Source of the DNA: Vibrio inusitatus
Lineage (GTDB): Bacteria > Pseudomonadota > Gammaproteobacteria > Enterobacterales > Vibrionaceae
DNA: 64,000 nt
Assembly: GCA_024346935.1 (NCBI GenBank)
Contig: AP024878.1
Coordinates: forward strand, 1,550,001-1,614,000
Direction of reading: 5' to 3'
Of this stretch, positions 24,619 to 35,003 are shown piece by piece. The position numbers and the translations under genes were made by a program. The first letter of the stretch is position 1; every line of letters begins with the position of its first letter. The notes beneath the pieces were generated by a model, which did not search any database, was not told the origin of the DNA, and was given only the letters and a program-made list of their open reading frames with translations.

Positions 24619-25595
24619 ACGTTTAAATGTATCGTTACTTTAATCATTTCAGTCATAATCAATATTTAAAAATCGCATTATATCAACAAGAATTAAGTAT
24701 ATATGCCATTACTCATTCTTCACCCTATCTGCTAATAATACAAATTTTCTCTGTCCGAATATTACAATGGCTCAGTATCAAGCTCCTTGTTGTTAAAATT
24801 AGTCAGCATTGAATGTCGACTAAACTGACTGAATTCAACCACAATATTAAAGGCATTCATAAATAAGACCTCTCTAATCTCTCTGTAGAAAGCATTTACC
24901 CACTTCGATGATTAAGCAGATGGGTCTTTGATACTGTTGGCATTAATGGTTGTATTTATGGTGAGTAGGTAGTCGCAAAATTACCACAAAAAGGACAGCG
25001 AGCTATCTTTAGTACCAGAGTATCTCAATGCAAGTTAGTTCATTGGGCATAAACAATGCCCCCTCTTTAACCGACTCAGTATCCAGGAGGCTATTATCGA
25101 AGAGCACTGACAAATGCATTGGCTAACCGAACACTAGGATACATGGGCATAGCATCGACATTGAATTTGTAGAAGCAGTAAACTTTGTATGAATTTGCGA
25201 GTGAAGTAAGAATGGCTAGGACACGTAATTCCAATACTATCCCTTAATTGAACATGTTAATGGGGTAGCTCAATCATTCTGGACTATTCGATAGGTATTT
25301 TAAGTAGATTTAAGTAGATTTAAGTAGGGTTAGGCGGTCACTCACTAAGGTGAAATGCAATGAAAGCCCGGTCATGACAAACTAAGTCATCTAACCAAAT
25401 ATGAATATGTAGCGATAGTTGAACAAGAGAAGATGTCTAGGTAATCAGATCTGTATTTAGTTAAAAATAGGGACATTCAATAGTTAAAGAATGATGCTAT
25501 TTACTAGAAAAAACTATGCCAGCATCGTGATACTGGCAATAATTATAGCTAGGCTAATGTTTGATTAGTCTTGTACTTAAATGAAAAATAGATCC
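24619..25595. other. roughly 1 kb without a recognisable gene
   Basis: AT-rich, with short frames broken by frequent stops on both strands. The only open frame above 60 codons (24627-24812) begins inside the skirt of the terminator, has no ribosome site and is not believable. Several short stretches read like decayed coding sequence (for example about 25080-25260), but none can be assigned. A 10-bp tandem repeat is at 25301. Confidence 0.5.
25301..25328. repeat. 10-bp tandem repeat, nearly three units
   Basis: Unit TAAGTAGATT is repeated twice exactly, followed by TAAGTAGG. It has the same 10-bp period as the array at 21461 but a different unit. Confidence 0.85.
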
Positions 25596-26453
25596 TTACG
25601 CGACTTTCGTCACCGCATAACAAGAGGTTGGTTCAACAAATTCATTCTGAGCTTTAATCGTTTGCAATTCCCACGAATTTTGGTCTTGCGTTACTTTTAG
25701 AACGCCATAAGCCGCATTGTGAGCATGAGCAAAAGCATTTTGAGCGGTCATGCCATTAACCAAACCTGCAGTAAATAATCCAGAGATCAGATCTCCCACT
25801 CCTACAGGTTGTTTATCAAACTTAAGATGAGGTCGCTGAGCTAAGTAAACGCCCTCTTCTGTAGCAAGCATCATTGAGAAACAGTCATCAGACAAGGAGT
25901 GAAGATGTTTTACCAGGACCACTTTTGGGCCTTTGCTCAACGCTAAATTACATGCTTTTACTGCAGTTTCTAGTGAACTGATTGGCAACCCAGTAAATTG
26001 GGTTAGTTCAAATTGATTTGGTACGATAACATCTGCTATTGGCATTAAATGATTAACCAATTTATTGGTAACTTCTTCTGGTACGATACAGCCTTTCTCA
26101 GGATCGCCCATTACAGGGTCACAAACGTACAATGAATCCATATTCTGTTGCTTCATCTGCTTCACAGCATACGCCACTGAGTCACATTGAGTACTGCTAC
26201 CTTGGTAACCAGACACCAGCGCATCACAATGTTTGAGCTGATCAATATTATTCAGACCTGCGATAAGGTCAGTGATATCTGATGAATCAAACACTCTACC
26301 AGTCCAACCTTGTTGATACTGCGTGTGATTAGAAAACTGCACAGTATGAATCGGCCATACTTCAACGCCCATTCTTTGCATTGGAAACACTGCAGAACTA
26401 TTGCCTGCATGACCAAACACGACATGTGATTGAATAGAAATAATGTTTGCCAT
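25596..26453 (-). CDS. pdxY: pyridoxal kinase PdxY
   Basis: A 285-aa ribokinase-fold kinase that phosphorylates pyridoxal in vitamin B6 salvage. The N-terminus [20 protein letters not shown] and the [20 protein letters not shown] stretch are diagnostic of PdxY/PdxK. The [14 protein letters not shown] strand and the [10 protein letters not shown] anion hole with catalytic Asp near the C-terminus are intact. Length is standard (E. coli PdxY has 287). It has an ATG with GGAGAACAA upstream. It lies 27 bp behind pldA on the same strand, so the two may be co-transcribed. Confidence 0.95.
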   Translation of the reverse strand: MANIISIQSHVVFGHAGNSSAVFPMQRMGVEVWPIHTVQFSNHTQYQQGWTGRVFDSSDITDLIAGLNNIDQLKHCDALVSGYQGSSTQCDSVAYAVKQMKQQNMDSLYVCDPVMGDPEKGCIVPEEVTNKLVNHLMPIADVIVPNQFELTQFTGLPISSLETAVKACNLALSKGPKVVLVKHLHSLSDDCFSMMLATEEGVYLAQRPHLKFDKQPVGVGDLISGLFTAGLVNGMTAQNAFAHAHNAAYGVLKVTQDQNSWELQTIKAQNEFVEPTSCYAVTKVA

Positions 26454-26480
26454 CTTAGTTGTTCTCCAAAATAAATTTAT

Positions 26481-27491
26481 TTAAATAACATCTGTTAGTA
26501 GAATACCAACGCCAATTCGCTGATTGTTGTAGTCATAATCGATTAAGCTTTCACCGTAGCCGTGATAATACTGTACGTAACCTCTAACTCGAGGTAACAA
26601 AGGAAAACTAACACCGGCTTCAATGCCACCATATCCAGTATCGAAGTTATAACGACCCACACCACTAAATTCCAACACATTGTATTTGTATGCTGCGGTT
26701 AGCTCAAAGTGCCCCATGTAATCTGTAATATCTTTGTTATCACTTTCTTCGCCAATGCTGTGGTAAGGTTCTAGATAGACCGTAAAATCTTGTTCTTCGT
26801 ATCCGATACCAGCAAATACTCGGTTCCAACTGCGGCTCAATTCATCCGTTCGACCATTAGATTCATGCTCAAAACCCACTCTTGTAAACCAAACTCCTTC
26901 ACCAACATCAATAGGGAGCTGCGTTTCATAGAACACTTCAGGTCGATAGTTATTATCACGAAATGGTGACGATATATCCTTGGAGAAAGCCTGTAGGAAA
27001 GATTTCAGTGTAAAGCCAAAATATAATTCATCACTTTCATTAAAAATTCCTTCCGTCCAAATAGGCACTTTGAAGCTGATCTGAAACTTCATTTCCTGGT
27101 CTTTTAATCCATCAGCAGAATCACCAAAAATATCAGAAGAGAAAGGCTGCGTATTGACCTCATTCATTGAAGTAAATGGTAAAATGTAGTTCTGTCTGTA
27201 CGGTGTTATTACAAAAGGGTTGTATTCAATTTCTTTTTCTAAAGAGTGCCTTGTTGTTGTCTTTTTCGCTGCCGTTTGTTTAGTCGTTTGTTCTTGTTGG
27301 CACAACTGCTTTATCTCTTCTACATTGCCTTGGTTTGTATCCATATGAATATTACGGAGCAGACAATTATCAAATGTCGTCTCATAATTTGTTGCTTCTT
27401 CATTTGCCCATACTTGGCCAGCGCCCAGAGCAAGAACAAGAGCTAAGCCCTTAATATGCAAAGAAGAAGGTAAAGAGTGTGTAGTTTTCAT
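26481..27491 (-). CDS. pldA: outer-membrane phospholipase A (OMPLA)
   Basis: A 336-aa outer-membrane phospholipase A1 that hydrolyses misplaced phospholipids in the outer leaflet. The catalytic HESNGR motif and the downstream Asn in SWNRVFAGIGY make the His-Ser-Asn site, and a 12-strand barrel of amphipathic strands follows. A Gln/Thr/Lys-rich stretch after the signal peptide (about residues 65-80) is unusually polar for the family. The ATG at 27491 is chosen: it has GGAG 9 nt upstream and starts a normal signal peptide (MKTTHSLPSS ... GAGQVWA), while the longer frame to 27551 does not. The barrel ends in TDVI, not the usual aromatic residue. Confidence 0.88.
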   Translation of the reverse strand: MKTTHSLPSSLHIKGLALVLALGAGQVWANEEATNYETTFDNCLLRNIHMDTNQGNVEEIKQLCQQEQTTKQTAAKKTTTRHSLEKEIEYNPFVITPYRQNYILPFTSMNEVNTQPFSSDIFGDSADGLKDQEMKFQISFKVPIWTEGIFNESDELYFGFTLKSFLQAFSKDISSPFRDNNYRPEVFYETQLPIDVGEGVWFTRVGFEHESNGRTDELSRSWNRVFAGIGYEEQDFTVYLEPYHSIGEESDNKDITDYMGHFELTAAYKYNVLEFSGVGRYNFDTGYGGIEAGVSFPLLPRVRGYVQYYHGYGESLIDYDYNNQRIGVGILLTDVI

Positions 27492-27551
27492 ATCGGATGC
27501 TCCGTTAAGTAAGAGTAAATTTCGATATGGATTATGCTCAATAATTCTCAT

Positions 27552-27969
27552 TGATGAATAATCTAAAAAACAAACTTAGGTAATCATTAAATCTTTGATT
27601 TATTGGTTAAGAACACACTACAAAAAACGATAAAATAAATATAAAAACACATATATAACAATTAGTTAAAGCAATTTCAATCTTTCCATCAGAGCAAAAT
27701 AAAATTTAGATTTTAGTATAGGTATGACATCTCACCATGAGCCACCTCCTAAAACACATTACCTATGACAAAGAAAGTGCGAAGCAGATCCCAAGTACCC
27801 TTCTATCCCATAAGCACCTTCATGTTGAAAAGTGCTTATGGTGAGAAGTATCTAATATTTTGCATATTAGCTAGGGCCTATTGAACTTTTGCGATTAAAT
27901 TTTGTTTGACCAGAAGTCATTTAATTAAAACAAAACGCTTGCTGCCTAGCCATCTAAACAAAAGATGCT
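27552..27969. other. intergenic region with a 10-bp-stem hairpin
   Basis: About 420 bases between pldA and the FUSC gene, without an open frame of note. It contains the inverted repeat CCATAAGCAC (27808) / GTGCTTATGG (27833) around a 14-nt loop. There is no T-run on either side, so it is not a classical terminator. Confidence 0.5.
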
Positions 27970-29787
27970 CTACGAAACTAGCAAATTTTTAATGTTAAAC
28001 CAGTTGTAGTTTAACTTAGCACCACTCTTATACCTGGAGTCCATCAAGGCCATTAGTTCTTTATTCGTCTTAAGCGATTCTTCACCACTATCTAACGTTG
28101 AAAGCAATAACTCTCGCTCCTTACCATCTACTTTTTCCTCTTCTAGTAAACGAACTAGTGCCTTAGTGTACAAAAGAGTAAATACTGATTCTTTATCAGA
28201 CTCATCAGTAAGGTATGAATAGGACGAGAGAACCAAATTATTCACGTTTATCTTTGCTTCCTCCTTCGGCGATTTGTTTTTTAATCGACTAATCAGTTGC
28301 ATAAAACGCTTCTTCACCACCGCTGATGTCTTACGCGATGGGACAATTTGATAGCCTATCCACAATGCGAACAACCCGACTAGGTTGGCCACTAAGGTAT
28401 TTAAAAAATGAGCAAAATCAAAGCTTGGAGATGCTCCCAATGGCACCATATTACTCCATGAAAACAACGACACCATCAGTACGATTTTCAGTAGTGACTT
28501 GCTCTGCCAAAACCAATAGGCCATAACATAATATCCGATGAAACCTATAGCAAATGTGAGTACTGGCGAGCCAATCGGCATGACAACAAAATTCACAAAG
28601 AATGCGAAAGCTCCCGCGACAAATTGCGCGTAAATATTAGGGCTAAATACCCCTTCTGCCCCTGGATTTGCTGCAAATACTGAAATCACCATACCAGCCA
28701 TAATGATGGCACCCATACCATCGCTCCATTGGAGTTCAATCCACATAAACGAGAGCAAAAACAATGCGAGTGTCGCTCTAAACATATTATTTAGAACGAG
28801 GTAGCCATCAGTAAAGTGGTCAATATTATTTATGTATTTACGCTGACTATAATCAAACACAGTTTCCTTGTTATTGAAAGCGTCGAGATTTTTAGAAAAC
28901 TCAAATGCTTTTTCGATTAAGAGTTCATATTCCGATAACTCAAAATGAGACACAAAGTCAGACGTATCATTAAGATTGAAACGCTGCCTTTTTAATTCTT
29001 GCCATGCATCCTGAGTCAAACCAAGCGCATCACCTAGTTTGCGAAGTTCAATCGCTTGAACCGCGAGATTGATACAATCGTAAAACGCAGAACGACGTTT
29101 ATCTTTGTGTTCTTTACTGGCCGAGCTTCCATAGATTTCATCATCCACTGCAAGCCATTTCTTACTGACTAAACTCAGAAAGCCCCGCACCAGCTTAGTT
29201 ACCTTTGATTCTTCGGCCACAAAAATGTCATCTATGAATTTTTGGGTTAATGACTTTATAAAACGAAGTTCTTTGGCATCATCAGCATATGGAATGATAA
29301 ACCCTGCAATCATCGACATTAATATGCCAAATGAAATAGCTACACAACGTAGTTGGACATGATCAAATAAACTACTCATATTCGCATCTGTCGCTACAGG
29401 AAACCCCGCCAATGACAAGGTGATCCCAACAACAGCAAACATGTAGGAAATTCTACGGTGAAAATATGATGCAATACCTAAGCTAACAACAATCCCCAAG
29501 ATGATGAATGAATTGTATAACCACGCATCAATAAGCGTGACACTAGCAACCAGCACAATATAGATGCCACCGACAATAGTGCCAGTGAATCGCGCTAACG
29601 ATTTTTTAAAACTAGCTCCGCTACTTCCCGTAATCTGAATAATCGCGGCCGTCATCATCGCCGTGCCTGTAGATCGAGAATCCATGAGTAGAGACAAGGT
29701 CCAAGTGAGCAATAATGCCAGTGCTAACCGAAGAGCAAATGTTGCCGATTCAGGGTTAGTCCATTGTCGAAGCCAGGACATCAGCAT
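27970..29787 (-). CDS. FUSC-family efflux protein, AaeB-like
   Basis: A 605-aa inner-membrane protein of the fusaric-acid-resistance (FUSC/AaeB/YccS) family. It has two blocks of about five to six helices (about 15-170 and 340-480) separated by cytoplasmic domains, including the family patterns MDSRSTGTAMMTAAIIQITG and GMGAIIMAGMVISVFAANPG. It is the pump of a DUF1656-MFP-FUSC efflux system for aromatic acids or similar compounds; the substrate is unknown. Its ATG overlaps the stop codon of the periplasmic adaptor gene (TAATG), which indicates translational coupling. Confidence 0.85.
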   Translation of the reverse strand: MLMSWLRQWTNPESATFALRLALALLLTWTLSLLMDSRSTGTAMMTAAIIQITGSSGASFKKSLARFTGTIVGGIYIVLVASVTLIDAWLYNSFIILGIVVSLGIASYFHRRISYMFAVVGITLSLAGFPVATDANMSSLFDHVQLRCVAISFGILMSMIAGFIIPYADDAKELRFIKSLTQKFIDDIFVAEESKVTKLVRGFLSLVSKKWLAVDDEIYGSSASKEHKDKRRSAFYDCINLAVQAIELRKLGDALGLTQDAWQELKRQRFNLNDTSDFVSHFELSEYELLIEKAFEFSKNLDAFNNKETVFDYSQRKYINNIDHFTDGYLVLNNMFRATLALFLLSFMWIELQWSDGMGAIIMAGMVISVFAANPGAEGVFSPNIYAQFVAGAFAFFVNFVVMPIGSPVLTFAIGFIGYYVMAYWFWQSKSLLKIVLMVSLFSWSNMVPLGASPSFDFAHFLNTLVANLVGLFALWIGYQIVPSRKTSAVVKKRFMQLISRLKNKSPKEEAKINVNNLVLSSYSYLTDESDKESVFTLLYTKALVRLLEEEKVDGKERELLLSTLDSGEESLKTNKELMALMDSRYKSGAKLNYNWFNIKNLLVS

Positions 29788-30638
29788 TATTCTATGTCCA
29801 CAGAAACAGTGGTACCCGCAATCAGTCTTTTATTGCTGATGACTTCTTTTGGAATACTGATTCGGACTGGAACTCGTTGCGCTAATCGAACCCATGGAAC
29901 CGTAGGGTCAACGTCTGAAATCAAGCCCGAATTATCGGCACTTTGATCGGTAATCGCTCGACCTACACCTTCCACTGTTCCTTTGAACTGACTGTCAGAT
30001 GTAAATGTATGAACAACAGCAGTGGCGCCTTTTTTAATACCTTCTATTTTCGCTTCAGTAAAATAGGCCAACACATAGTAAGTATCACTTTCTACCAATG
30101 CCACGAAAGTTTCACCTTCATTAATGTAGTTACCCTCTCTTTGTTTGAGGTTTGTAACATAGCCATCTTTGGGTGCAAAAACCTTAGTCCTACTCAGATC
30201 CAATTCAGCTCTTGCCAATTTCGCTTTACTTTGTTCGTATTCTGCTTTGTTTGCTTCCATTTGCAGTTGCTCGCCTACTACTTGCTCTTGAGAAATGAGC
30301 TTTCGTGGAAGCAGCTTTGAATCTCGTCTGTAGACACTTTTCGACTGCTTTAATTCTGCCTCTGCTTTCATCATTTCAAATTTAGCTTGGGACAGATCAT
30401 TCTTGTAATCAGCTTCATCAATGACAAAGAGCAAATCACCCTCTTTGACATACTGGTTATCTTGGACATTAATAGACACAATCTCACCTGAAACCTTTGG
30501 GGATATCTCTGCAATCTCAACATGTATCTTGGCATCACGAGTCCAAAGAGACTCTGTATAGGCTAGCCACGATGAATAACAAGTAGCACCTGCACCCACA
30601 ACTAATACCGCAGGTAATAAAACTCTAGAAAACTTCAT
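29787..30638 (-). CDS. HlyD-family periplasmic adaptor, AaeA-like
   Basis: A 283-aa membrane-fusion protein. The N-terminal signal anchor (VLLPAVLVVGAGATCYSSWL) is followed by a biotinyl-lipoyl-like half (EISPKVSGEIVSINVQDNQY VKEGD), a coiled-coil hairpin (about 80-140), the second lipoyl half (VFAPKDGYVTNLKQREGNYI), and a beta-barrel domain. Length and layout match AaeA/EmrA-type adaptors. It is second in the operon (DUF1656, adaptor, FUSC pump) and overlaps the pump gene by 1 nt. The outer-membrane partner would be TolC-like. Confidence 0.88.
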   Translation of the reverse strand: MKFSRVLLPAVLVVGAGATCYSSWLAYTESLWTRDAKIHVEIAEISPKVSGEIVSINVQDNQYVKEGDLLFVIDEADYKNDLSQAKFEMMKAEAELKQSKSVYRRDSKLLPRKLISQEQVVGEQLQMEANKAEYEQSKAKLARAELDLSRTKVFAPKDGYVTNLKQREGNYINEGETFVALVESDTYYVLAYFTEAKIEGIKKGATAVVHTFTSDSQFKGTVEGVGRAITDQSADNSGLISDVDPTVPWVRLAQRVPVRISIPKEVISNKRLIAGTTVSVDIE

Positions 30639-30770
30639 ATTAACTCACTTGTAATAATTATATTTAAATATCAAATCGTACTATTAAGTACGAGCACAGA
30701 ACCGATCATTGCAGGAAATAAAGTTAACGTGACAAAAAATTGCATTGTTAACATTAAGTTTTTTATCATT

Positions 30771-30974
30771 TCAACCACTAATCTGCAGTAATAATAACTG
30801 TCCTGTGATTAATAAAACTAAACATAACTGGCATAAAGAAGGGTTAACAACGTTTAATTTTATAAGAATATCTCTTGTTACGTACTTTATGGTAAACAAA
30901 AGAAATAGACCAAAGATCACATTAACCATAAAAGCTGGTATGTAAATATGTCCAAATAATAAGTAGTCTTGCAT
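30771..30974 (-). CDS. DUF1656 small membrane protein, AaeX-like
   Basis: A 67-aa protein with two transmembrane helices and the DUF1656 start pattern (MQDYLLFGHIYIPAFMVN). Such proteins (AaeX, YtcA) precede adaptor and FUSC pump genes. The ATG at 30974 is preferred because the pattern starts there and AAAGG lies 10 nt upstream; the longer frame to 31022 adds 16 residues. The gap to the adaptor gene is 132 bp. Confidence 0.8.
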   Translation of the reverse strand: MQDYLLFGHIYIPAFMVNVIFGLFLLFTIKYVTRDILIKLNVVNPSLCQLCLVLLITGQLLLLQISG

Positions 30975-31569
30975 TACTACACCTTTCATTAAGTTCAATA
31001 GGGACTTAAAGTTAGAAACCACATATTAATGACTAGAACCATACTTGCTATGAATCTTGTGATTATGTAACTCAACATTTGACGTAATATTATTCAATTA
31101 ATTAGATAAAGTACTTAAGCATCAATAATAAAACCATAAATTCAACATAACAAAATGATTCAACTCATTGATATTTAATGGTTTATTTTTGATTTACCAT
31201 AAAAGCCGTATTGATGAACAAAAGAAAAAAATCTCGTGTTCATAGCCAAATAACTGGTTTTTCTGTCTTTACCTATAGTTGGAAATGGTTTTTCACATAG
31301 GAATTATCTAATTATTGACGTGAAAAATTGAAAGTTAACCGATCTCATCGAAAAAAATATCTCAAATTGTTTTCTTATGATGAATAACATAATAATAATT
31401 TAAATAAACTATTCATCTAATTTCTTAAATGATGTTTTTATTAGCACTTTTTTATTAGGTGTTTATGTTTTAGTAACGTGAATCATCAATAATTCATCTC
31501 GTCCTAACCGAGACAGGTTAAACAAATTAATCATTACTTGTCTCATTACTTAAACTAGCGGAGCTTAGA
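30975..31569. other. AT-rich divergent region, aaeX-like / gadB
   Basis: About 595 bases, strongly AT-rich and without a credible gene. It must hold the promoters of both the efflux operon and gadB. The long stretch upstream of gadB suggests binding sites for regulators or a silencer such as H-NS (inference). No LysR-type neighbour gene is present beside the efflux operon. Confidence 0.5.
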
Positions 31570-32955
31570 ATGCTACTTAACGAAAAGAAAAACCAAGCGA
31601 CTGATGATGTATTTGCAGATGTATTACTAGATTCTTCTGTTGATAACAATACATTTCCTAGTAATGAATCAAATCCTGAAGCTGCTTATCAATTAGTTTC
31701 TGATGAATTAATCCTAGATGGTAATTCTCGTCAGAATTTAGCGACTTTTTGTCAAACTTGGGTAGATGGCAATATTCATAAAATCATGGATGAGTGCATC
31801 GACAAAAACATGATTGATAAAGATGAATACCCACAAACTGCTGAAATTGAAAATCGTTGTGTACGCATGCTAGCCGACCTTTGGAACTCTCCAGACGCTG
31901 AAAACACAATGGGCTGTTCAACTACAGGCTCTAGTGAAGCAGCAATGCTTGGTGGTATGGCAATGAAATGGCGCTGGCGTGAAAAGCGTCGCAAAGAAGG
32001 TAAGTCTACAGATAGACCAAACCTTATTTGTGGTCCTGTTCAAGTGTGCTGGCACAAGTTTGCTAAATACTGGGATGTAGAACTTCGTGAGATCCCTATG
32101 GAAGGTGATCGTTTGCTTATGACTCCCGAAGAAGTACTAGCTCGTGTTGACGAAAACACTATTGGTGTCGTTCCAACTCTAGGCGTAACTTTTACCTGTC
32201 AATACGAACCAGTAAAAGCAATTGCTGATGCACTAGACAAGCTAGAAGCTGAAACTGGTCTTGACGTTCCTATGCACGTTGATGGCGCAAGCGGCGCATT
32301 CATCGCACCTTTCTGTGACCCAGAGCTAGAATGGGATTTCCGTATTCCACGCGTTAAGTCAATCAACGCATCTGGTCACAAATACGGTCTAGCACCTCTT
32401 GGTGTGGGTTGGGTTGTATTCCGTGAAGCAAGTGACCTACCAGAAGATCTTATCTTCCGTGTGAACTACCTAGGTGGTGATATGCCTACGTTTGCACTTA
32501 ACTTCTCTCGCCCAGGTGGTCAGATTGTAGCGCAGTACTACAACTTCCTACGCCTTGGTAAAGAAGGTTACAAACGCATTCATGATGCTTGTTATCACTC
32601 AGCACAATACCTATCAGACGAAGTCGCTAAGTTAGGTCTATTTGACATTATCTATGACGGCCGTGGTGGTATTCCAGCAATGAGCTTTAGCTTGAAAAAA
32701 GACGTAGATGCGGGCTTTAACTTATTTGACCTTAGTGACGCAATTCGCGCTCGTGGATGGCAGATCGCTGCATACTCTATGCCTTCTAACCGCGAAGACT
32801 TAGTCATCATGCGAATCCTAATTCGTCACGGCGTAAGTCACGACATGGTAGATCTTCTAATTCAAGACTTGAAACGCACTATTGAGAAGTTTGAAAAGTT
32901 CCCAATCGTTAACTCAGTTGACGAAGAGAGCTCAAGCACTTTCAACCACTCATAA
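31570..32955 (+). CDS. gadB: glutamate decarboxylase
   Basis: A 461-aa group II PLP decarboxylase that converts glutamate to GABA and consumes a proton, for acid stress or GABA production. The match to E. coli GadA/B is close throughout: [63 protein letters not shown], and the PLP lysine in [14 protein letters not shown] (Lys271). The C-terminal His, which closes the active site at neutral pH in GadB, is present in the STFNHS tail. It has a good ribosome site (AGCGGAG). An AspT-like antiporter gene follows 140 bp later. Confidence 0.95.
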   Translation: MLLNEKKNQATDDVFADVLLDSSVDNNTFPSNESNPEAAYQLVSDELILDGNSRQNLATFCQTWVDGNIHKIMDECIDKNMIDKDEYPQTAEIENRCVRMLADLWNSPDAENTMGCSTTGSSEAAMLGGMAMKWRWREKRRKEGKSTDRPNLICGPVQVCWHKFAKYWDVELREIPMEGDRLLMTPEEVLARVDENTIGVVPTLGVTFTCQYEPVKAIADALDKLEAETGLDVPMHVDGASGAFIAPFCDPELEWDFRIPRVKSINASGHKYGLAPLGVGWVVFREASDLPEDLIFRVNYLGGDMPTFALNFSRPGGQIVAQYYNFLRLGKEGYKRIHDACYHSAQYLSDEVAKLGLFDIIYDGRGGIPAMSFSLKKDVDAGFNLFDLSDAIRARGWQIAAYSMPSNREDLVIMRILIRHGVSHDMVDLLIQDLKRTIEKFEKFPIVNSVDEESSSTFNHS

Positions 32956-32970
32956 TCAAAAATAACAAGC

Positions 32971-32990
32971 GGGGCTAGTTTGCTAGCCCC
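32971..32990 (+). terminator. hairpin between gadB and the antiporter gene
   Basis: GGGGCTAG / CTAGCCCC stem with a 4-nt loop and no T-run. It may be an RNA-stabilising or attenuating hairpin rather than a full terminator. Confidence 0.45.
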
Positions 32991-33095
32991 ATAACTCATA
33001 AACATTTAGCACATCAAATATTGGCTCTACAGCAACTAATTCAGTTCGGTCATTGCTTGATTTGCAGTTAAACATTTATCCAATCAGAGGTTAAA

Positions 33096-34979
33096 ATGGC
33101 ATTTTTTACGAAACTATGTCCGTCTAAATTTGTAAAGCATCTATTCATGAGCTTTCTAGCCGTATTTATGTTGGCCGGTACTGTCAATATTGATGCAGGG
33201 CAAGGCACGCAATCAATTAGCTTGTTCAACGCAGCACAAGCACAAGAACACACTCAAAGTGCAGCGAGCACTGATACTACTGTTGTAAAAGCACAACCAC
33301 AATCTGAACCAATGTGGATCGTAAAGGTTTTTCGTGAGCATCAATCTCTAGCAATATTCTTGACATTAGGTATTGGCTACTGGATAGGTGCTCTCAAATT
33401 TGGTCACTTTAGCCTTGGCGCAGTAACAGGTACCCTAATTGTTGGTGTACTTGTTGGACAACTCGATATTGCTATATCTTCGCAAGTTAAGTCTATGTTC
33501 TTCACTATGTTCCTATTTGCTGTAGGTTATGGCGTTGGACCTCAGTTTGTGCGAGGTGTGGCAAAAAATGGTGCACCACAAGCAATATTTGCAGTACTTA
33601 TTTCTTTCCTATGTTTTGCTGTAACTTATGCGGGCGCAAAGATCGCTGGCTACGATGTTGGTTTAGCTGCTGGTCTTTGGGCTGGTGCACAAACTATTTC
33701 AGCTTCTATTGGTCTTGCAACAGACGCTATTAACTCATCTGGTTTCAGCAACAGCAAAGAACTACTAGACCAAATTCCTGTAGCCTACGCAATCTGTTAC
33801 CTGTTTGGTACTATCGGTACTGGTATGATTCTGGCGTATTTAGGTCCTAAGCTTCTTGGTGTTGACCTAGTTGAAGCTTGTAAAGACTACGAGAAAGAAA
33901 TGTCTCAAGGCACTCCTAAAGACGGTATTTCTCGTGTATGGCATCGTACTGAATCACGCACTTATGAAATCAACGAAAGCATCAATGATACAACAGTAGC
34001 GAATTTCGAATCTCAACATAATGAAGAACGTCTATTCATTGAGAAAATTAAACGTGATGGCGAAACCATCGATTTCGAACCAAGCACCAAACTTCGTGCG
34101 CACGATATCATTGCTTTAACTGGCCACTCAGATGCGCTTGTACACGCTCAGCAGTTCCTAACTGAAGTTGTTGATGATGAACTGGATAACTTGCCTCTAG
34201 AAACGGTAGAACTCGTTGTTACCAACAAAAAGTTTGCAGATCGCACACTAGTAGCCCTTGCTGAGGAAGACTACACTCGTGGTGTATTCCTTAATAAAAT
34301 CACTCGTGGAGCAGCGGGACAAGAAATTCCACTACTCGCTCAAACTGAAGTTCATCGTGGTGATACTCTAAGCATCACTGGTACTAAAACACACACTGAG
34401 CGCCTAGAAAAAGAAGTGGGCCATGTTGATAGAACATCTACTGAAACTGATATGGTTTGGGTAGGTCTATTCATCGTTATCTTTGGTCTATTAGGCGCCC
34501 TAGCTGTAAATATTGATGGCGCTCCAGTTACTCTGTCTGTATCCGGTGGTGTGTTAATTGGTGGTCTAGTCTTAGGTTGGTTACGCTCTATCCACCCAAC
34601 GTTTGCTCGCTTACCAGCACCAACTCAATGGTTTATGAACTCAGTTGGCTTGAATGTATTCATCGCTATCGTTGGCATCTCAGCTGGTCCAGGCTTCATA
34701 GCTGGTCTAAAAAGTGCGGGGGCAGGCTTGTTTGTTATTGGCGCAGCAGCAACCGCTATCCCAATGATACTTGCACCACTGATTGGCAAATACATCTTTA
34801 AGTTCCACCCTGCTATTAACTTAGGTATTTGTGGCGGAGCTCGCACAAGTACAGCATCTGTTGCTATGGTTGGCGAAAAAGCACAAAGCAACATTCCAAT
34901 GCTTGGCTACACAGTACCTTACGCGGTATCCAATACACTACTAACTCTGATGGGTATGTTTATGGTGTTGTTCTACTAA
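33096..34979 (+). CDS. AspT-family (AAEx) amino-acid antiporter
   Basis: A 627-aa inner-membrane transporter of the aspartate:alanine exchanger family. Two bundles of helices (about 80-260 and 460-625) flank a cytoplasmic region with two TrkA-C-like domains (about 275-440, EKIKRDGETIDFEPSTKLRA and HRGDTLSITGTKTHTERLEK). The family signature GAQTISASIGLATDAI and the C-terminal GGARTSTASVAMVGE repeat are present. A signal-like helix and an 80-residue polar N-terminal extension precede the first bundle. The position behind gadB suggests that it exchanges glutamate and GABA (inference). The family is known for aspartate/alanine and similar exchange. Confidence 0.85.
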   Translation: MAFFTKLCPSKFVKHLFMSFLAVFMLAGTVNIDAGQGTQSISLFNAAQAQEHTQSAASTDTTVVKAQPQSEPMWIVKVFREHQSLAIFLTLGIGYWIGALKFGHFSLGAVTGTLIVGVLVGQLDIAISSQVKSMFFTMFLFAVGYGVGPQFVRGVAKNGAPQAIFAVLISFLCFAVTYAGAKIAGYDVGLAAGLWAGAQTISASIGLATDAINSSGFSNSKELLDQIPVAYAICYLFGTIGTGMILAYLGPKLLGVDLVEACKDYEKEMSQGTPKDGISRVWHRTESRTYEINESINDTTVANFESQHNEERLFIEKIKRDGETIDFEPSTKLRAHDIIALTGHSDALVHAQQFLTEVVDDELDNLPLETVELVVTNKKFADRTLVALAEEDYTRGVFLNKITRGAAGQEIPLLAQTEVHRGDTLSITGTKTHTERLEKEVGHVDRTSTETDMVWVGLFIVIFGLLGALAVNIDGAPVTLSVSGGVLIGGLVLGWLRSIHPTFARLPAPTQWFMNSVGLNVFIAIVGISAGPGFIAGLKSAGAGLFVIGAAATAIPMILAPLIGKYIFKFHPAINLGICGGARTSTASVAMVGEKAQSNIPMLGYTVPYAVSNTLLTLMGMFMVLFY

Positions 34980-35003
34980 GAATAATAAGCACTCCCTTAA
35001 CTC

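Noticed and set aside
24627..24812. 61-aa plus-strand frame after the terminator
   Set aside because: AT-rich, no ribosome site and composition unlike a protein; starts within the terminator flank.
32971..32990. Full terminator between gadB and the antiporter gene
   Set aside because: The stem is perfect but lacks a T-run, so co-transcription cannot be excluded; kept only as a hairpin.
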